DNA of 64,000 bases from Planctomycetota bacterium (GTDB taxonomy: Bacteria > Planctomycetota > Phycisphaerae > Phycisphaerales > Phycisphaeraceae). Below, one piece after another: positions 16,529 to 25,610 of the stretch (the first letter of the stretch is position 1; every line of letters starts with the position of its first letter). A model generated the notes under the pieces. The model was not told the DNA's origin. It ran no database searches and saw nothing but the letters and a program-made list of their open reading frames with translations. Both the position numbers and the translations under genes were made by a program. The stretch covers positions 4,526,001-4,590,000 of the forward strand of contig CP066225.1 in assembly GCA_016350165.1 (NCBI GenBank), read 5' to 3'.

Positions 16529-19500
16529 TTAGAAGTCGACGCGGAGGTTGAGTGTGAGCGATTGGGCTTGGTAGCTTGAGCGGTGTTGGTAGTTGTAGTT
16601 GAGTGAAGTTTTGGTGTTGTTGTTGAGGAGATAGTCGAAGCCGAGACCAAGGTCGATGGCGGATTTGTCGGTTTCGATACCTGTGGTTGAGAAGGGAGTT
16701 GAGCCGGGGCCTTGGAAGGTTGCGGTTGCTTCGGGTGCGTCGTTGGTGAAGTCGTATGTGTAAGCGAGTTTTGAGTTGAGTGTGAGTTGGTCATTGTATT
16801 GGTATGCGGCTGCGAAGCTAAGGGCGGAGGAGAGAGTGTGTGCATCAAATGAATCGACGGCGAGGTTGAGTGCATCGGCTTTGGATTCTTCGTATGAATC
16901 TTGTGTGAAGTAGGTGTAGGAGATTTGTGCGTGTGGTGTGAGCGTGAGTCGGTTGTTATTTGAGGTGAAATCTTTTCCGAGGCCGAGGTAGTTAGTGAAA
17001 GCGTGTGAGGTGACGTCGTCAGCTTCAGCGGTGCGTCCGAGGGCGGTTTCGCGTTTGTAGTCGGAGAAGCCGAGGGTGTAGATGACGCCGCCGTCTAATG
17101 TGAAGTTAGAGGGTGCGTATGCGAAGTATGCAGCGGTGGTGAGTGCGTCGAAGTCGGTTGAACCACGTGATTGGTTCGTGTCGATATCAGCATGTGCGAA
17201 GCCTATTGCTGCGCCGAGGAGGAGGTTGTCATGTTTGCGATCGATGCCAATGAGTGAACCAGCGGAGCGTGATTGATAGCCTGCGATGTTGTCAGTGTCG
17301 TCTTGCTCTGCGATTGAGCCGAAGGCTGAGGTCCAGAATGCGTATTGATTTTCTGTGTCAGGTTCTTCGGATTGGAGGAGTAGGGGGTATGCGTTTGGTG
17401 ACGAATCTGAGGCTAACTTTGAGTTAGATATTGTTGAGGTGCGGCCTGTGAGTTTGCCTGAGAATGAGGCTGTGATTGAAGATGAGGCTGCGGCAGTTGA
17501 GAGGGACTGTTGGGGTGTGATTTTTTCGAGTTCTTTTTGCAGGGTTGGTTCATCCATGGCTTGGAATTGGGCGAGGACTGAATCGGTGTCTGGGTTTGAT
17601 GTGGCATCGAGCGCGTTTTGCAGTGATTTTGCAGCACCAAATGAGGTTGAAGGGGCGTGATCTTGCAGTTCGCCGAAGGTGCTGGCGGTGATGATGATTG
17701 AGCCACCATCGATGGAGAGTTCGGATTCATAGTCGATGAGTGCGGTGTCTAACATGTAGATAGGGTTATCGCCAGCGGAAGTGTCGATGGTGAAGAGTGT
17801 GTTTGATTTGATGAGCGTGAATGTGGTTGTTTGGCGAAGTGGGCCATCGAGTTTGGATTTGATGGTGAGGTTTTTACCGATGCTGACGGTGTCAGCGACG
17901 AACTTGCCAGTGGATTTTTCAGCGGCATTGATTGGAACGATGAGCGTGCAGTTGTCGCCGATGGTGAGTGAATCGGAAGTGATGTTGCCTGTGGTTTGGA
18001 TGGTTGTGTTGTCGGCTGCGGTGAAGGTTGTTGATTTTAGGTTGCCAGCGAAGTTGAGTGTACCTGCCTGGAGGTCGATGGTGTTGAGTGTATTGATTTT
18101 GTTTGTTTCGTCGACTTCTGAGTTGGTTGTGATGTTGAAGACTGGTGAGGCGATGGTGAGGGAAGGTGTATCTTGGATGAGGGTGAGCGTTTCGATGTTA
18201 ATGAGGTCGCCTTGGATTGTGGCTTGGTTTTTGAGTGTGAGTGTATCGCCTATGGTGACTTGGTTGCCAAGACGGATGTCACCGATGACGGAGCCGCCGT
18301 TGGCGATGGTGACGATGTCGTCACTTGGGTTATTATCTTCCCATACGTTGTTATAGATACGTTCGGCCGTAATAGCTGCAACTTTCGCATCTGTGTCGGT
18401 CGCGGTCGCAGTAATTGTGCCTATGATATCTGGCAGGTTTAGTGACCGGTAACCCCCGATTGCGATTGCTTTAGATTTGCCAGAAGCGGAGATGTTGCCA
18501 TCGATGTGCTGAATGTCGATGTTATTGCCAATGATTGCGTAAGCACCGGTATTGGGAGCGGATACGGAAATTTGTGAATCTGCTGTGATGGTATCAATAT
18601 TGAGTTCAGTGAAATATAGTCCGTAGCCTAGCCAAGCTTGTGAGTTTGTGTGTGCGATGATGTCGCCAGCGAATGTGTTGGTGTTCATTGTACTGCCATG
18701 CATGCCACGAACGTCACCTTGTTCGGAATGCAGAATGATGGATGCTTCTTTGGCAAAGGTTGGCATATTGAGGGTGTAGCCGTAGTAGGCGAACATGCCT
18801 GTTGCATCTGAGTTGTAGCCTGTGGCTGAGATGTTGATTTTGCCTGAGAAGTCGTTGGTGAAAGTAAGATTTTTTCTTGCGAAGATGCCGGTGCCACCAC
18901 CTGTTCCGGAGATGAGAAAATCTTCGGTGACGTTGTTGATTGTGATATTGCCTTCGTCAGCGAGTAAGCCGGTAACTCTTGCGTTTTCTGCGCCGATGAT
19001 TTGGCCAGCGAGATCGCCGTTGATGTTGATGTCGCCTTCATTGGCGCGGATGGCTGTGCCGCCGTTGCCGATGAGATTGATTTGTGAGTTTTTGGTGATT
19101 GAGTCAATGGTGATGTTGTTTTCAGCTGCGATCGCAGAGCAGAGGAAAGTGTCACCAAAGGTATTTAGTGTGAGGTCGCCTGCAAGTTGATTGATGGTGA
19201 GGTTGCCTTCGGCACCGCCGAGAGTGTCGTCGGATTCGAGGACGCTGGTGTAATCGCCACCTGATGCGTAGATGTGTGCGGATTCGGTGATGTCGTTGAT
19301 GACGATGTCGCCATAACGTTGGATTGCAGTGACGTACTTAGAATTTTGATTCGTGTGTATCTCGATGTTGCCGTTGATGTCGTTGAAGTACTTGGCGCCG
19401 TAGATTGCTGCGGTGTGATCGCCGGTGGCGTGGACGATGAGTTGTGTTGATGCAGAGGTGTTTAGGGTTGAGTTACCCAAGAAATAGATGGCTTGGAAGC

Positions 19501-19816
19501 CGGACTTGTCGGAGGTGATATCGACTTTACCGTTGAGATTTACGGTTGCACTGTTGCCTTTCAACCAACAGTCGGCGGCGTTGTCGGTGAGGTCGATGAT
19601 GTAAGGTGAGGCGGGGTCGGAGCTATGAATTGTGTCGGCGATGTTGAAGGTTGAGCCAGAGGATGAATAGTCAACAGTGACAGAGCCGGTTGCATCGGCA
19701 TGGTAGTCGTAGGTGGAGCCGGTTTTAACCCAGCCTGCGTAGGAAGGGGCGTGGAGTGTGAGGGTTGTGAAGGCTGCGAGGAGGGTGGCTGTGGAGTATG
19801 TACGGAATGATGTCAT
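16529..19816 (-). CDS. Autotransporter (type V secretion) with beta-helical passenger
   Basis: A 1095-residue protein. A signal peptide (TATLLAAFTTLTLHAPSYAG) ends near residue 28. Residues about 30-690 are rich in Thr/Asn/Ile/Gly/Asp with repeated NINIDGN-, ITINNVT-like strands, as expected for a beta-helix passenger. A linker (about 700-800: QNALDATSNPDTDSVLAQF) resembles the region before autotransporter barrels. Residues about 825-1095 form the translocator beta-barrel, from YAFWTSAFGSIAEQDD, and end in LNLRVDF. The terminal aromatic residue is the BAM recognition signal of outer-membrane barrels. The passenger function is unknown; a surface adhesin is the default guess. The gene is convergent with the SDR gene and probably monocistronic. 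Autotransporters are uncommon in planctomycetes and support a true outer membrane. Confidence 0.85.
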   Translation of the reverse strand: MTSFRTYSTATLLAAFTTLTLHAPSYAGWVKTGSTYDYHADATGSVTVDYSSSGSTFNIADTIHSSDPASPYIIDLTDNAADCWLKGNSATVNLNGKVDITSDKSGFQAIYFLGNSTLNTSASTQLIVHATGDHTAAIYGAKYFNDINGNIEIHTNQNSKYVTAIQRYGDIVINDITESAHIYASGGDYTSVLESDDTLGGAEGNLTINQLAGDLTLNTFGDTFLCSAIAAENNITIDSITKNSQINLIGNGGTAIRANEGDININGDLAGQIIGAENARVTGLLADEGNITINNVTEDFLISGTGGGTGIFARKNLTFTNDFSGKINISATGYNSDATGMFAYYGYTLNMPTFAKEASIILHSEQGDVRGMHGSTMNTNTFAGDIIAHTNSQAWLGYGLYFTELNIDTITADSQISVSAPNTGAYAIIGNNIDIQHIDGNISASGKSKAIAIGGYRSLNLPDIIGTITATATDTDAKVAAITAERIYNNVWEDNNPSDDIVTIANGGSVIGDIRLGNQVTIGDTLTLKNQATIQGDLINIETLTLIQDTPSLTIASPVFNITTNSEVDETNKINTLNTIDLQAGTLNFAGNLKSTTFTAADNTTIQTTGNITSDSLTIGDNCTLIVPINAAEKSTGKFVADTVSIGKNLTIKSKLDGPLRQTTTFTLIKSNTLFTIDTSAGDNPIYMLDTALIDYESELSIDGGSIIITASTFGELQDHAPSTSFGAAKSLQNALDATSNPDTDSVLAQFQAMDEPTLQKELEKITPQQSLSTAAASSSITASFSGKLTGRTSTISNSKLASDSSPNAYPLLLQSEEPDTENQYAFWTSAFGSIAEQDDTDNIAGYQSRSAGSLIGIDRKHDNLLLGAAIGFAHADIDTNQSRGSTDFDALTTAAYFAYAPSNFTLDGGVIYTLGFSDYKRETALGRTAEADDVTSHAFTNYLGLGKDFTSNNNRLTLTPHAQISYTYFTQDSYEESKADALNLAVDSFDAHTLSSALSFAAAYQYNDQLTLNSKLAYTYDFTNDAPEATATFQGPGSTPFSTTGIETDKSAIDLGLGFDYLLNNNTKTSLNYNYQHRSSYQAQSLTLNLRVDF

Positions 19817-19993
19817 TGCCTGTGCTTTCAGGTTTGGTGGTGATGCAAAGTTATGATTGGATAATGAATCGGGAGATGTTCAAAACCCAACGGAAGTAAC
19901 ACAGGCATGTGTCTATATGACCGCACTAATGAGAAAGCAATGTAGATTGTATTGTTGAGATGGGCAAGTGTTGAGCGGTTAGATTGGCATACG

Positions 19994-20024
19994 AAAAAAC
20001 CGTAAAACATAGGGTTTTACGGTT
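19994..20024 (-). terminator. Rho-independent terminator after the bactofilin genes
   Basis: Read on the minus strand, CCGTAAAAC and GTTTTACGG pair around a short loop (20-base region 20004-20023) and are followed by TTTTTT. It lies 30 bases beyond the stop of the zinc-ribbon bactofilin. Confidence 0.8.
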
Positions 20025-20051
20025 TGAGCATTTGTTTTTATTTGAACACTT

Positions 20052-20573
20052 TTAAACGAGCGGTTTGAACGTTGTCTGATTTGTTGACGTTACACGTTTT
20101 TGAACTTTTTGAAGCGGGCGATGAGAAGTCAGCCGATGTTGAGTCGTGCTGATTTTTGGTTTGGGGCTGATGCTGACGTTGCCTCGTAAGGTGGCGCCTT
20201 GTGCGACGTTGAGTGATTTGGCGACGAGTGAGCCGGTGGTGAGGCTGTGTTCGTGGAGAGTGATTGCACCGTAGACCATGGCTTTTCCTTCGAAAGAGCC
20301 ATCGCTGGAGAGTGCACCACAAACAAGTCGCCCGTTCATTTCGCCGTGCTGGTCGAGTTCAATGTGTCCCATTGTAGAGACGTCGCCTTCTACGCGATCA
20401 CGCAACGTGAAGTCGGAGAACTGTAGTGGGCGGGTGCATTGCGGACAGCGTATTGAAAGGGCTCGCTTAGAGATTTCAAAACTTTTAGAGCAATGCGGAC
20501 ACATGACCCTTCGAACAGCTTGCGGTTTGGGCCCTTTTGGGTGAAACGCAACTAATGCCGGTTTGATTGGCAT
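20052..20573 (-). CDS. Bactofilin with N-terminal zinc ribbon
   Basis: A 173-residue protein combining two parts. Residues 24-45 show CPHC-x14-CPQC, a zinc-ribbon pattern. Residues about 60-135 are a polymer-forming bactofilin (DUF583) beta-helix, with turns such as GDVSTMGHIEL, GRLVCGALSSDGSFEGKAMV and GATLRGNVSISP. Bactofilins assemble into nucleotide-free filaments that organise cell shape, stalks or envelope enzymes. The C-terminus is short, basic and disordered. No strong ribosome site precedes the ATG at 20573, and Met24 just before the first Cys pair is an alternative start, but it would remove the basic leader. A second bactofilin lies about 95 bases upstream in the same direction, so a two-gene unit is likely. 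The role of the ribbon is unknown. Confidence 0.8.
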   Translation of the reverse strand: MPIKPALVAFHPKGPKPQAVRRVMCPHCSKSFEISKRALSIRCPQCTRPLQFSDFTLRDRVEGDVSTMGHIELDQHGEMNGRLVCGALSSDGSFEGKAMVYGAITLHEHSLTTGSLVAKSLNVAQGATLRGNVSISPKPKISTTQHRLTSHRPLQKVQKRVTSTNQTTFKPLV

Positions 20574-20668
20574 AGGAGCTTAGCCGCCTGTTACTTTCAG
20601 AGCGTTTGACGAATTACGATCTTGTAGACCAATGGTTCGCAAACTGCTGCTAAGTGTTCAAAGGTTGA

Positions 20669-21205
20669 TTAGCCGCGAGTTGAGAGCACTTTAGCGCGAC
20701 GGCGCTGAAGGATCGCGTTGACTGAACCTGGGACAGTCTTTACTTCACTAGCGTCAACAGCTTCTTCAGCGATTGGCTCGTCGATGTACTGTTCTTCGGT
20801 GTAGTCTTCAGTAGCAGCTGGTGCTGGTGCAGCAATGTTGTGCTGAGCGAGGACTTCGCCAGCGGCTTCCATTGCTTTAGGGCCGATGCAGACATCGCCT
20901 TGGAAGACAGCGCCTTCAACTACGTTGAGGTTTGATGTGTAGACTTGGCCGATGAGTTGAGCACCTGGGAGAAGCTCGAGGCCGTTTTCAGCGATGACGT
21001 CAGCTTCAGCGCGACCTGCGAGGCGAAGGTGGCCAACGATGATTGTGCCAGCGACTTCAGCTGAATCTGTAAGTTCGAGTGTACCGCTGACGCGGAGTGT
21101 GCCTTTGAACTGACCCATGATGACGGCATCGTTATCGAGGGAGAGTTCACCAGAGATACGGCAGTCTGGGCCGAGTACGGTTTTGTTTTTCATGGCTTCT
21201 GACAT
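20669..21205 (-). CDS. Bactofilin family polymer-forming protein
   Basis: A 178-residue bactofilin. A short leader precedes a right-handed beta-helix (about 10-115) with typical hydrophobic/glycine periodicity: TVLGPDCRISGELSLDNDAVIMG, then GTLELTDSAEVAGTIIVG, then GAVFQGDVCIGPK. The remaining 60 residues are acidic and Ala/Glu-rich, then end in a basic RRRAKVLSTRG tail. Such flexible tails in bactofilins mediate membrane or partner contacts. It probably forms cytoskeletal filaments together with the zinc-ribbon bactofilin encoded just downstream. The ribosome site AGCTTGAAC before the ATG is weak, but the start coincides with the family's usual short N-terminus. Confidence 0.85.
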   Translation of the reverse strand: MSEAMKNKTVLGPDCRISGELSLDNDAVIMGQFKGTLRVSGTLELTDSAEVAGTIIVGHLRLAGRAEADVIAENGLELLPGAQLIGQVYTSNLNVVEGAVFQGDVCIGPKAMEAAGEVLAQHNIAAPAPAATEDYTEEQYIDEPIAEEAVDASEVKTVPGSVNAILQRRRAKVLSTRG

Positions 21206-21502
21206 TTGTTCAAGCTCCGTAAATTGCGATTTTTGTGGACTGCTGATGCTAAATCAGAGTGTGTAATTCGCATGCAGGCGATGCTGCTTAGGTTGCGATG
21301 TGTACTCTGATGGGTATCCACGTTGAGGACAGAGTCCTAGCCGGCGTCCCTATGCCTGGCTTCTAATTCATCGGGAAACGGGGTGAATTTGTGTAAAAAC
21401 AAATCAAAAGGGGTTATGTGGGTAAGGGATGAGGTTTTCTCGGACGTAACTGGGCTGGTGACGTTGAAACGCAGGTCCGTTTCCATGTATGCTTAGGGGA
21501 CG
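21206..21502. other. 297-bp divergent promoter region
   Basis: Spacer between the bactofilin (minus) and the uracil-DNA glycosylase gene (plus). It contains GAGGACAGAGTCCTAG (near 21327), a short imperfect hairpin. No RNA gene or clear promoter pair was recognised. Confidence 0.4.
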
Positions 21503-22399
21503 ATGGAAGAATCACAAAAAAGACGGATTGCGGAACAGCATGTTTTGGCCGATAAATTGCTTGGATTGGACGCGGTGCCGTGCGATTTGGGTGTTATCGC
21601 GGACGTTGGGGCTCCGAGTACGATTCCATCAGGTGGAACCGGCGTTATTGGACAGCCTGGTGGAGGGCAGGGGGCGATAAGTGGATCTGGGCATGCTGGT
21701 GTTGGAATAGGTGGGGGGATGCCGCAGAAGCCGATGGGAGGGGCTGTAAGCAATCCTACGAGCGGGCCAGCGGCGAGCGGTGGGATGTCAGCGGTGGAAC
21801 CGATCAAGGTGGAGGATCTAGGTCGTGATGAAAAGGTTGTACGTTTGGAGCAGATGTATGAGGGAGAGGTGAAGGATTGCCGAAAATGTGCACTTGCGAG
21901 AGGGCGTACGAATGCGGTGTTTGGGGAGGGTGATGTCGATGCAGGGTTGATGTTTGTTGGTGAAGGGCCGGGGTATTTTGAGGATGTGCAGGGGAGGCCG
22001 TTTGTTGGGAAATCTGGTGAGTTGCTGGACAAGCAGATTGCTGCGATTGGATTAACACGTGAGCAGGTTTATATTGCGAATGTGGTGAAGTGTCGTCCGC
22101 CGAATAACAGGACGCCTGTGATTGATGAAGTAGAAGCGTGTCGAGATTATTTGCAGAGGCAGATTGCGATCATACGGCCTAAGGTGATCGTAACGTTGGG
22201 TGGGCCTGCGGCGAAGTTATTGCTTGATACTAAGGAGGGGATTACGCGGTTGCGCGGTAGATGGTTTGAGTATAAGGGTGTTGATCCTTCGATCCCTGTT
22301 ATGCCGACGTTCCACCCTGCATATTTGTTAAGACAATATACGCGTGATAATCGCATGAAGGTTTGGTCGGATTTAAAAGAAGCCTTAACAAAAATGTAA
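21503..22399 (+). CDS. Type-4 (Fe-S) uracil-DNA glycosylase
   Basis: A 298-residue base-excision repair enzyme that removes uracil from DNA. The catalytic domain (about 115-298) shows the family-4 signatures: GEGPGYFEDVQGRPFVGKSG, then VYIANVVKCRPPNNRTP, and the histidine motif TFHPAYLLR. Four cysteines (CRKC near 127-130, VKCR near 192, EACR near 208) match the iron-sulphur cluster ligands. Residues about 30-110 form a Gly/Pro-rich low-complexity extension, absent from most family members and of unknown role. A ribosome site AGGGGACG precedes the ATG closely. The family also contains proteins once called 'SPO1 DNA polymerase-related'. The gene ends 36 bases from the convergent LuxR-type gene. 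Confidence 0.88.
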   Translation: MEESQKRRIAEQHVLADKLLGLDAVPCDLGVIADVGAPSTIPSGGTGVIGQPGGGQGAISGSGHAGVGIGGGMPQKPMGGAVSNPTSGPAASGGMSAVEPIKVEDLGRDEKVVRLEQMYEGEVKDCRKCALARGRTNAVFGEGDVDAGLMFVGEGPGYFEDVQGRPFVGKSGELLDKQIAAIGLTREQVYIANVVKCRPPNNRTPVIDEVEACRDYLQRQIAIIRPKVIVTLGGPAAKLLLDTKEGITRLRGRWFEYKGVDPSIPVMPTFHPAYLLRQYTRDNRMKVWSDLKEALTKM

Positions 22400-22405
22400 G
22401 GCTTC
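22376..22405 (-). terminator. Probable terminator for the LuxR-type gene
   Basis: GAAGCCTTA (22379-22387) pairs with TAAGGCTTC (22397-22405), overlapping the end of the glycosylase gene. On the minus strand it is followed by TTTTAAAT. The T-run is short, so confidence is moderate. Confidence 0.55.
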
Positions 22406-22435
22406 AAAGAGAGTTTCGTTCTATATTAATTAGGT

Positions 22436-23218
22436 TTATTCGACAGTTATCGTGTCGTAATCTTCGTACATATCTAATAGCTTACGTCTTGAAGATACAT
22501 TAAGCTTGTTATAAATATTTTTCACGTATACATGGATGGTGTGCCTTGAGCGATCCATGTGTTCAGCGATTTGACGTTCTGTCATTTCTTTCAGTAAATG
22601 ATTGAAAACAATGCGCTCAGTTTTGCTGAGTTTTTTGAGCAGTTCTAATGGATCATTAGACATGTAGTCGTTGATGCTATCATTTGGATCGGTTTGAAGT
22701 TCACGTTTGAGGCCGATCATGAAAAGGCGCGCGATGGATGATTTGAGTTGTTCAATGAGCGCTATGTTTTGCGTATTGAATGGCTCTGAATCATTGCATC
22801 GCATGTAGACGATGGCAGCCCAGACATCCTGGTTGATTTGGATGGTGAGGCAAACTGAATCTACAACTTCGACAGCATGATTGATTGGCTGTACGAATTG
22901 GTCGGGCTCGATGGGTATAGCAGGTGAGGATTGGAGTTGCGTGAGGTGGTAGATGCCGTCTTTCATGCTGTATAGTTGCAGAAAGTCGTAAATAGAGGCA
23001 TCGGAGCGAGGCCAATTGTGAAGATGTTTGATCGCTTTGTTATCGATATTGATTCGGTTGGTGCTGACATACGAGCAAGGTTCTGGTGAGGGTAGGCCAA
23101 AGATTTGGCCTGCGGTGATGTCAGCTCTCAGCGTTGCGGACGTAACTTCGATCGCATGAATAAGTGAACCGAATGCGGAAGAATCGAGACGTTGGTTTGT
23201 TATGACTTCGTTAAGCAT
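22436..23218 (-). CDS. LuxR-type HTH transcriptional regulator
   Basis: A 260-residue protein with a LuxR/FixJ-type DNA-binding domain at about 195-252: LSKTERIVFNHLLKEMTERQ, then IAEHMDRSRHTIHVYVKNIY and NKLNVSSR. This is the canonical helix-turn-helix with the hTvkxHxxxIyxKL pattern. The first 180 residues have no aspartate receiver and look like a weak GAF/PAS-like sensor (VCLTIQINQDVWAAIVYMRC), so the signal is unknown. The gene stands alone, followed by a small hairpin terminator, with a 380-bp AT-rich upstream region. Target genes cannot be deduced. Confidence 0.8.
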   Translation of the reverse strand: MLNEVITNQRLDSSAFGSLIHAIEVTSATLRADITAGQIFGLPSPEPCSYVSTNRINIDNKAIKHLHNWPRSDASIYDFLQLYSMKDGIYHLTQLQSSPAIPIEPDQFVQPINHAVEVVDSVCLTIQINQDVWAAIVYMRCNDSEPFNTQNIALIEQLKSSIARLFMIGLKRELQTDPNDSINDYMSNDPLELLKKLSKTERIVFNHLLKEMTERQIAEHMDRSRHTIHVYVKNIYNKLNVSSRRKLLDMYEDYDTITVE

Positions 23219-23599
23219 GGTATGAGCTGTATGGTTGTAGCCGCTTGTTGGTGTGTATTTGTTAATCGCTAACGTGACATATGCGACAACCCGGACATCA
23301 GCATTATTCAGGAGTAGGTGATATTTTCAAGCATAAAAATTTCAAGAAGTGGTTGCCAGTAAGGGTGTTAGAGCAAAAAACCAAGCTAACCTGTTAGGTG
23401 AAAAATTACATCAGTACTTACAAAACAAGTACTTAAATCAACGAAGTTGTAGCGTTTTGTATATGAAAAGATTTTTTTAAAACAGTAATTAAGAGTGTCA
23501 TAGTGTTGGCACTAAAGGTTACAAAATGTTGATAACTTTTGAACTGAATAAGAGTTAAGTGGTAGGAAAATGGAATCATTCAAATGAATTAATGATATT
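23219..23599. other. 381-bp AT-rich spacer upstream of the LuxR-type gene
   Basis: No gene is visible. The base composition is clearly more A/T-rich than the flanks (runs such as TTTTTTTAAAACAG). It should carry the promoter of the regulator and the 3' end of the UbiB-like transcript. No strong terminator was found. Confidence 0.4.
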
Positions 23600-25360
23600 C
23601 TATTTTCGCTTACGAAAATGGGTGGTGAAGAAAAGCCAGATGGTCATGGTGAAAGCGAGGATGTATCCGAAGATTCCGAAGCCAAGAAGGTAACCTGTTC
23701 CTTGTGCGATTCGGTCGGAAAGAATGAGCATAGATGAGGCGATGAGTAGTGATGCAATGATGAGAGATTGGGACGTGCTGCGGCTTGCGTGTTCGACGGT
23801 GTTGTCGAGTTGTTCGAGTTTTTTAAGTTCAAAGTTGATGGTGAACTGGTTATGTCTGAGGTGGTTGAGGAGGCCGAGCAAATCGGTTGGGGCTTCTTCG
23901 AGTACATCAACATATTTTGAAAGTGTTCGTTGAATGCGTTGGCGGACGGCGTTAACGCTGAAGCGTTGTTTGATTAGTTTGGTGATGTGTGGCTCAACGT
24001 AGCCAACGAGATCCCATGTCGGATCGAGCTGTTCTGCGACGCCTTCGATGGTGGTCATGGCTTTGATAAGGAAAACGAGATCGGATGGGCATTTGATGTG
24101 ATAGCGACGCAGTAGATCAAAGAACTCACCAAGTAGTTTACCTAGGTTAAGCTCTTTGACATTGGCGATGTTAAAGTGGCCTATGAATTCACTGACATCA
24201 GCGCGGAATTTGCGATCGTCTGCAACATCAGGATCAAGGTCTACCAGTTGAGCAACAGTGCGTATGACTTTGTCGGTGTTTTGATCGACGACGCCACCGA
24301 CTAGATCGCCAAGTTGTTCGGCTGTGCGTATATCGATTTGTCCAGTCATGCCACAGTCAATGAAACAGACTTTGCCTTGTTCGAGGACGATGATATTGCC
24401 TGTGTGCGGATCAGCATGAAAGAAGCCGAATTCAAGACATTGGCGAAAAACAGCATCGGTAAAGTTCTCCATAACACGCGTGAGTATGTCTTTGCTAAAG
24501 ACGCCGGGCTTGTATTGCGAGAGATGGAAGCCGACGACTTCTTCCATGGTGACGACGTTACGTGTTGTTGCTTGCCAATAGATTTTCGGAAAACTGATAT
24601 TGTTGTTGTCTGCAAAGTATTTATTGAGCCTATCTGCGGAACGCCCTTCATTTGAGAGATCGGATTCCTTACGAATTTCCTGTGCAAATTCTTGGATGAC
24701 TTCCGTAGGACTGAAGCCGATGGAGTCGTAGTGTTTTTCAATGAGTTGCGCGAGTGATTCGAGGATGGACATGTCAGCTTCGATGAGTTCGTGAATGTGA
24801 GGGCGTAGGATTTTGATGACGACCTTGGTGTTGTCTGCGAGGGTGGCGCGATGCACTTGCGCCATGGATGCTGCGGCCATGGGTTGAGGTGATATGTATT
24901 TAAAAATTTTGAAAAGATCGTGACTGAATTCGTGATGGAGGATTTTTTCAGCTTCCTCGTAAGGGAAGGGTGGGCATTCATCTTGAAGCTTTTTGAATTC
25001 GCTGATCCATTGGTCGTCAAAGATGTCGCCACGTGTTGAGAGTATTTGGCCGAGCTTGATGTAGGTTGGGCCGAGTTCTTCCATGGCTTTGCGTAATCGC
25101 ATGGGGCGTGGCATGTCGGCTAAATCTGTGATCGCATCTTTGCCTGTGGATGGCTCGGTAGATTGAGTTTCACTGCTTTCATGCCTGAGAAATTTGTTGA
25201 GGCCAGTTGTAGCGAGAATGTCACCGAAGCCATAGCGGAAGAGTACGTGAGCGATCTCAGCGTATCGTTTGGCATTGCGGACGGTCGATTTGATGTTATT
25301 GAGCGGCATCCCGGTCTCGCAGAGTGGGTGAAAAGGCGCAATTTTAGCCGGCATGCTCAT
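23600..25360 (-). CDS. UbiB/ABC1-type atypical kinase (AarF family)
   Basis: A 586-residue member of the ABC1/ADCK family, atypical kinases needed for quinone synthesis or lipid homeostasis. Family motifs: PTYIKLGQILSTRGD (KxGQ, about 94-108), AAASMAQVHRATL (Ala-rich loop, about 157-169), HADPHTGNIIVL (catalytic loop, about 316-327) and DCGMTG in place of DFG (about 336-341). Two hydrophobic segments at the C-terminus (about 525-580: IIASLLIASSMLIL and GFGIFGYILAFTMTIWLFF) anchor it in the membrane, as in E. coli UbiB. Met18 at 25309 (MPLNNIKS) is an alternative start that fits the family better. No quinone genes are adjacent. Confidence 0.85.
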   Translation of the reverse strand: MSMPAKIAPFHPLCETGMPLNNIKSTVRNAKRYAEIAHVLFRYGFGDILATTGLNKFLRHESSETQSTEPSTGKDAITDLADMPRPMRLRKAMEELGPTYIKLGQILSTRGDIFDDQWISEFKKLQDECPPFPYEEAEKILHHEFSHDLFKIFKYISPQPMAAASMAQVHRATLADNTKVVIKILRPHIHELIEADMSILESLAQLIEKHYDSIGFSPTEVIQEFAQEIRKESDLSNEGRSADRLNKYFADNNNISFPKIYWQATTRNVVTMEEVVGFHLSQYKPGVFSKDILTRVMENFTDAVFRQCLEFGFFHADPHTGNIIVLEQGKVCFIDCGMTGQIDIRTAEQLGDLVGGVVDQNTDKVIRTVAQLVDLDPDVADDRKFRADVSEFIGHFNIANVKELNLGKLLGEFFDLLRRYHIKCPSDLVFLIKAMTTIEGVAEQLDPTWDLVGYVEPHITKLIKQRFSVNAVRQRIQRTLSKYVDVLEEAPTDLLGLLNHLRHNQFTINFELKKLEQLDNTVEHASRSTSQSLIIASLLIASSMLILSDRIAQGTGYLLGFGIFGYILAFTMTIWLFFTTHFRKRK

Positions 25361-25547
25361 GAGGTATCTTCGGCAAAACCGGTTGGTGTGTTTGTAGATA
25401 GGGGTAAGGCCTCGGCTGGGGAGTGAGATGATTGGAAAAGGTGAGGCGGGGTTAGCAGTTGTTTATAAACATAAATAAAGCAATGGTTTATAATTGCATG
25501 TTTGGCCGTGTGATTTTGATTTGATATTCAAGAAGGTGTGCGTTATT

Positions 25548-25558
25548 GGACGATAAAT
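25548..25558 (+). promoter_or_regulatory. Putative sigma28-like -10 element of fliD
   Basis: TTGGACGATAAA lies about 53 bases before the fliD start codon and closely matches the element TTGGCCGATAAA placed about 49 bases before fliS. The flagellar sigma factor recognises GCCGATAA. No good TAAA -35 box is visible, so this is tentative. Confidence 0.4.
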
Positions 25559-25610
25559 GGATTACGGTATTTAAATTTGTGATTGTTTCTTGAAAGAGGG
25601 GGTCCATCCA

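Noticed and set aside
20052-21205. Acyltransferase hexapeptide repeats in the two bactofilins
   Set aside because: The periodicity is that of DUF583 beta-helices. No catalytic His or LbH-type hexapeptides are present.
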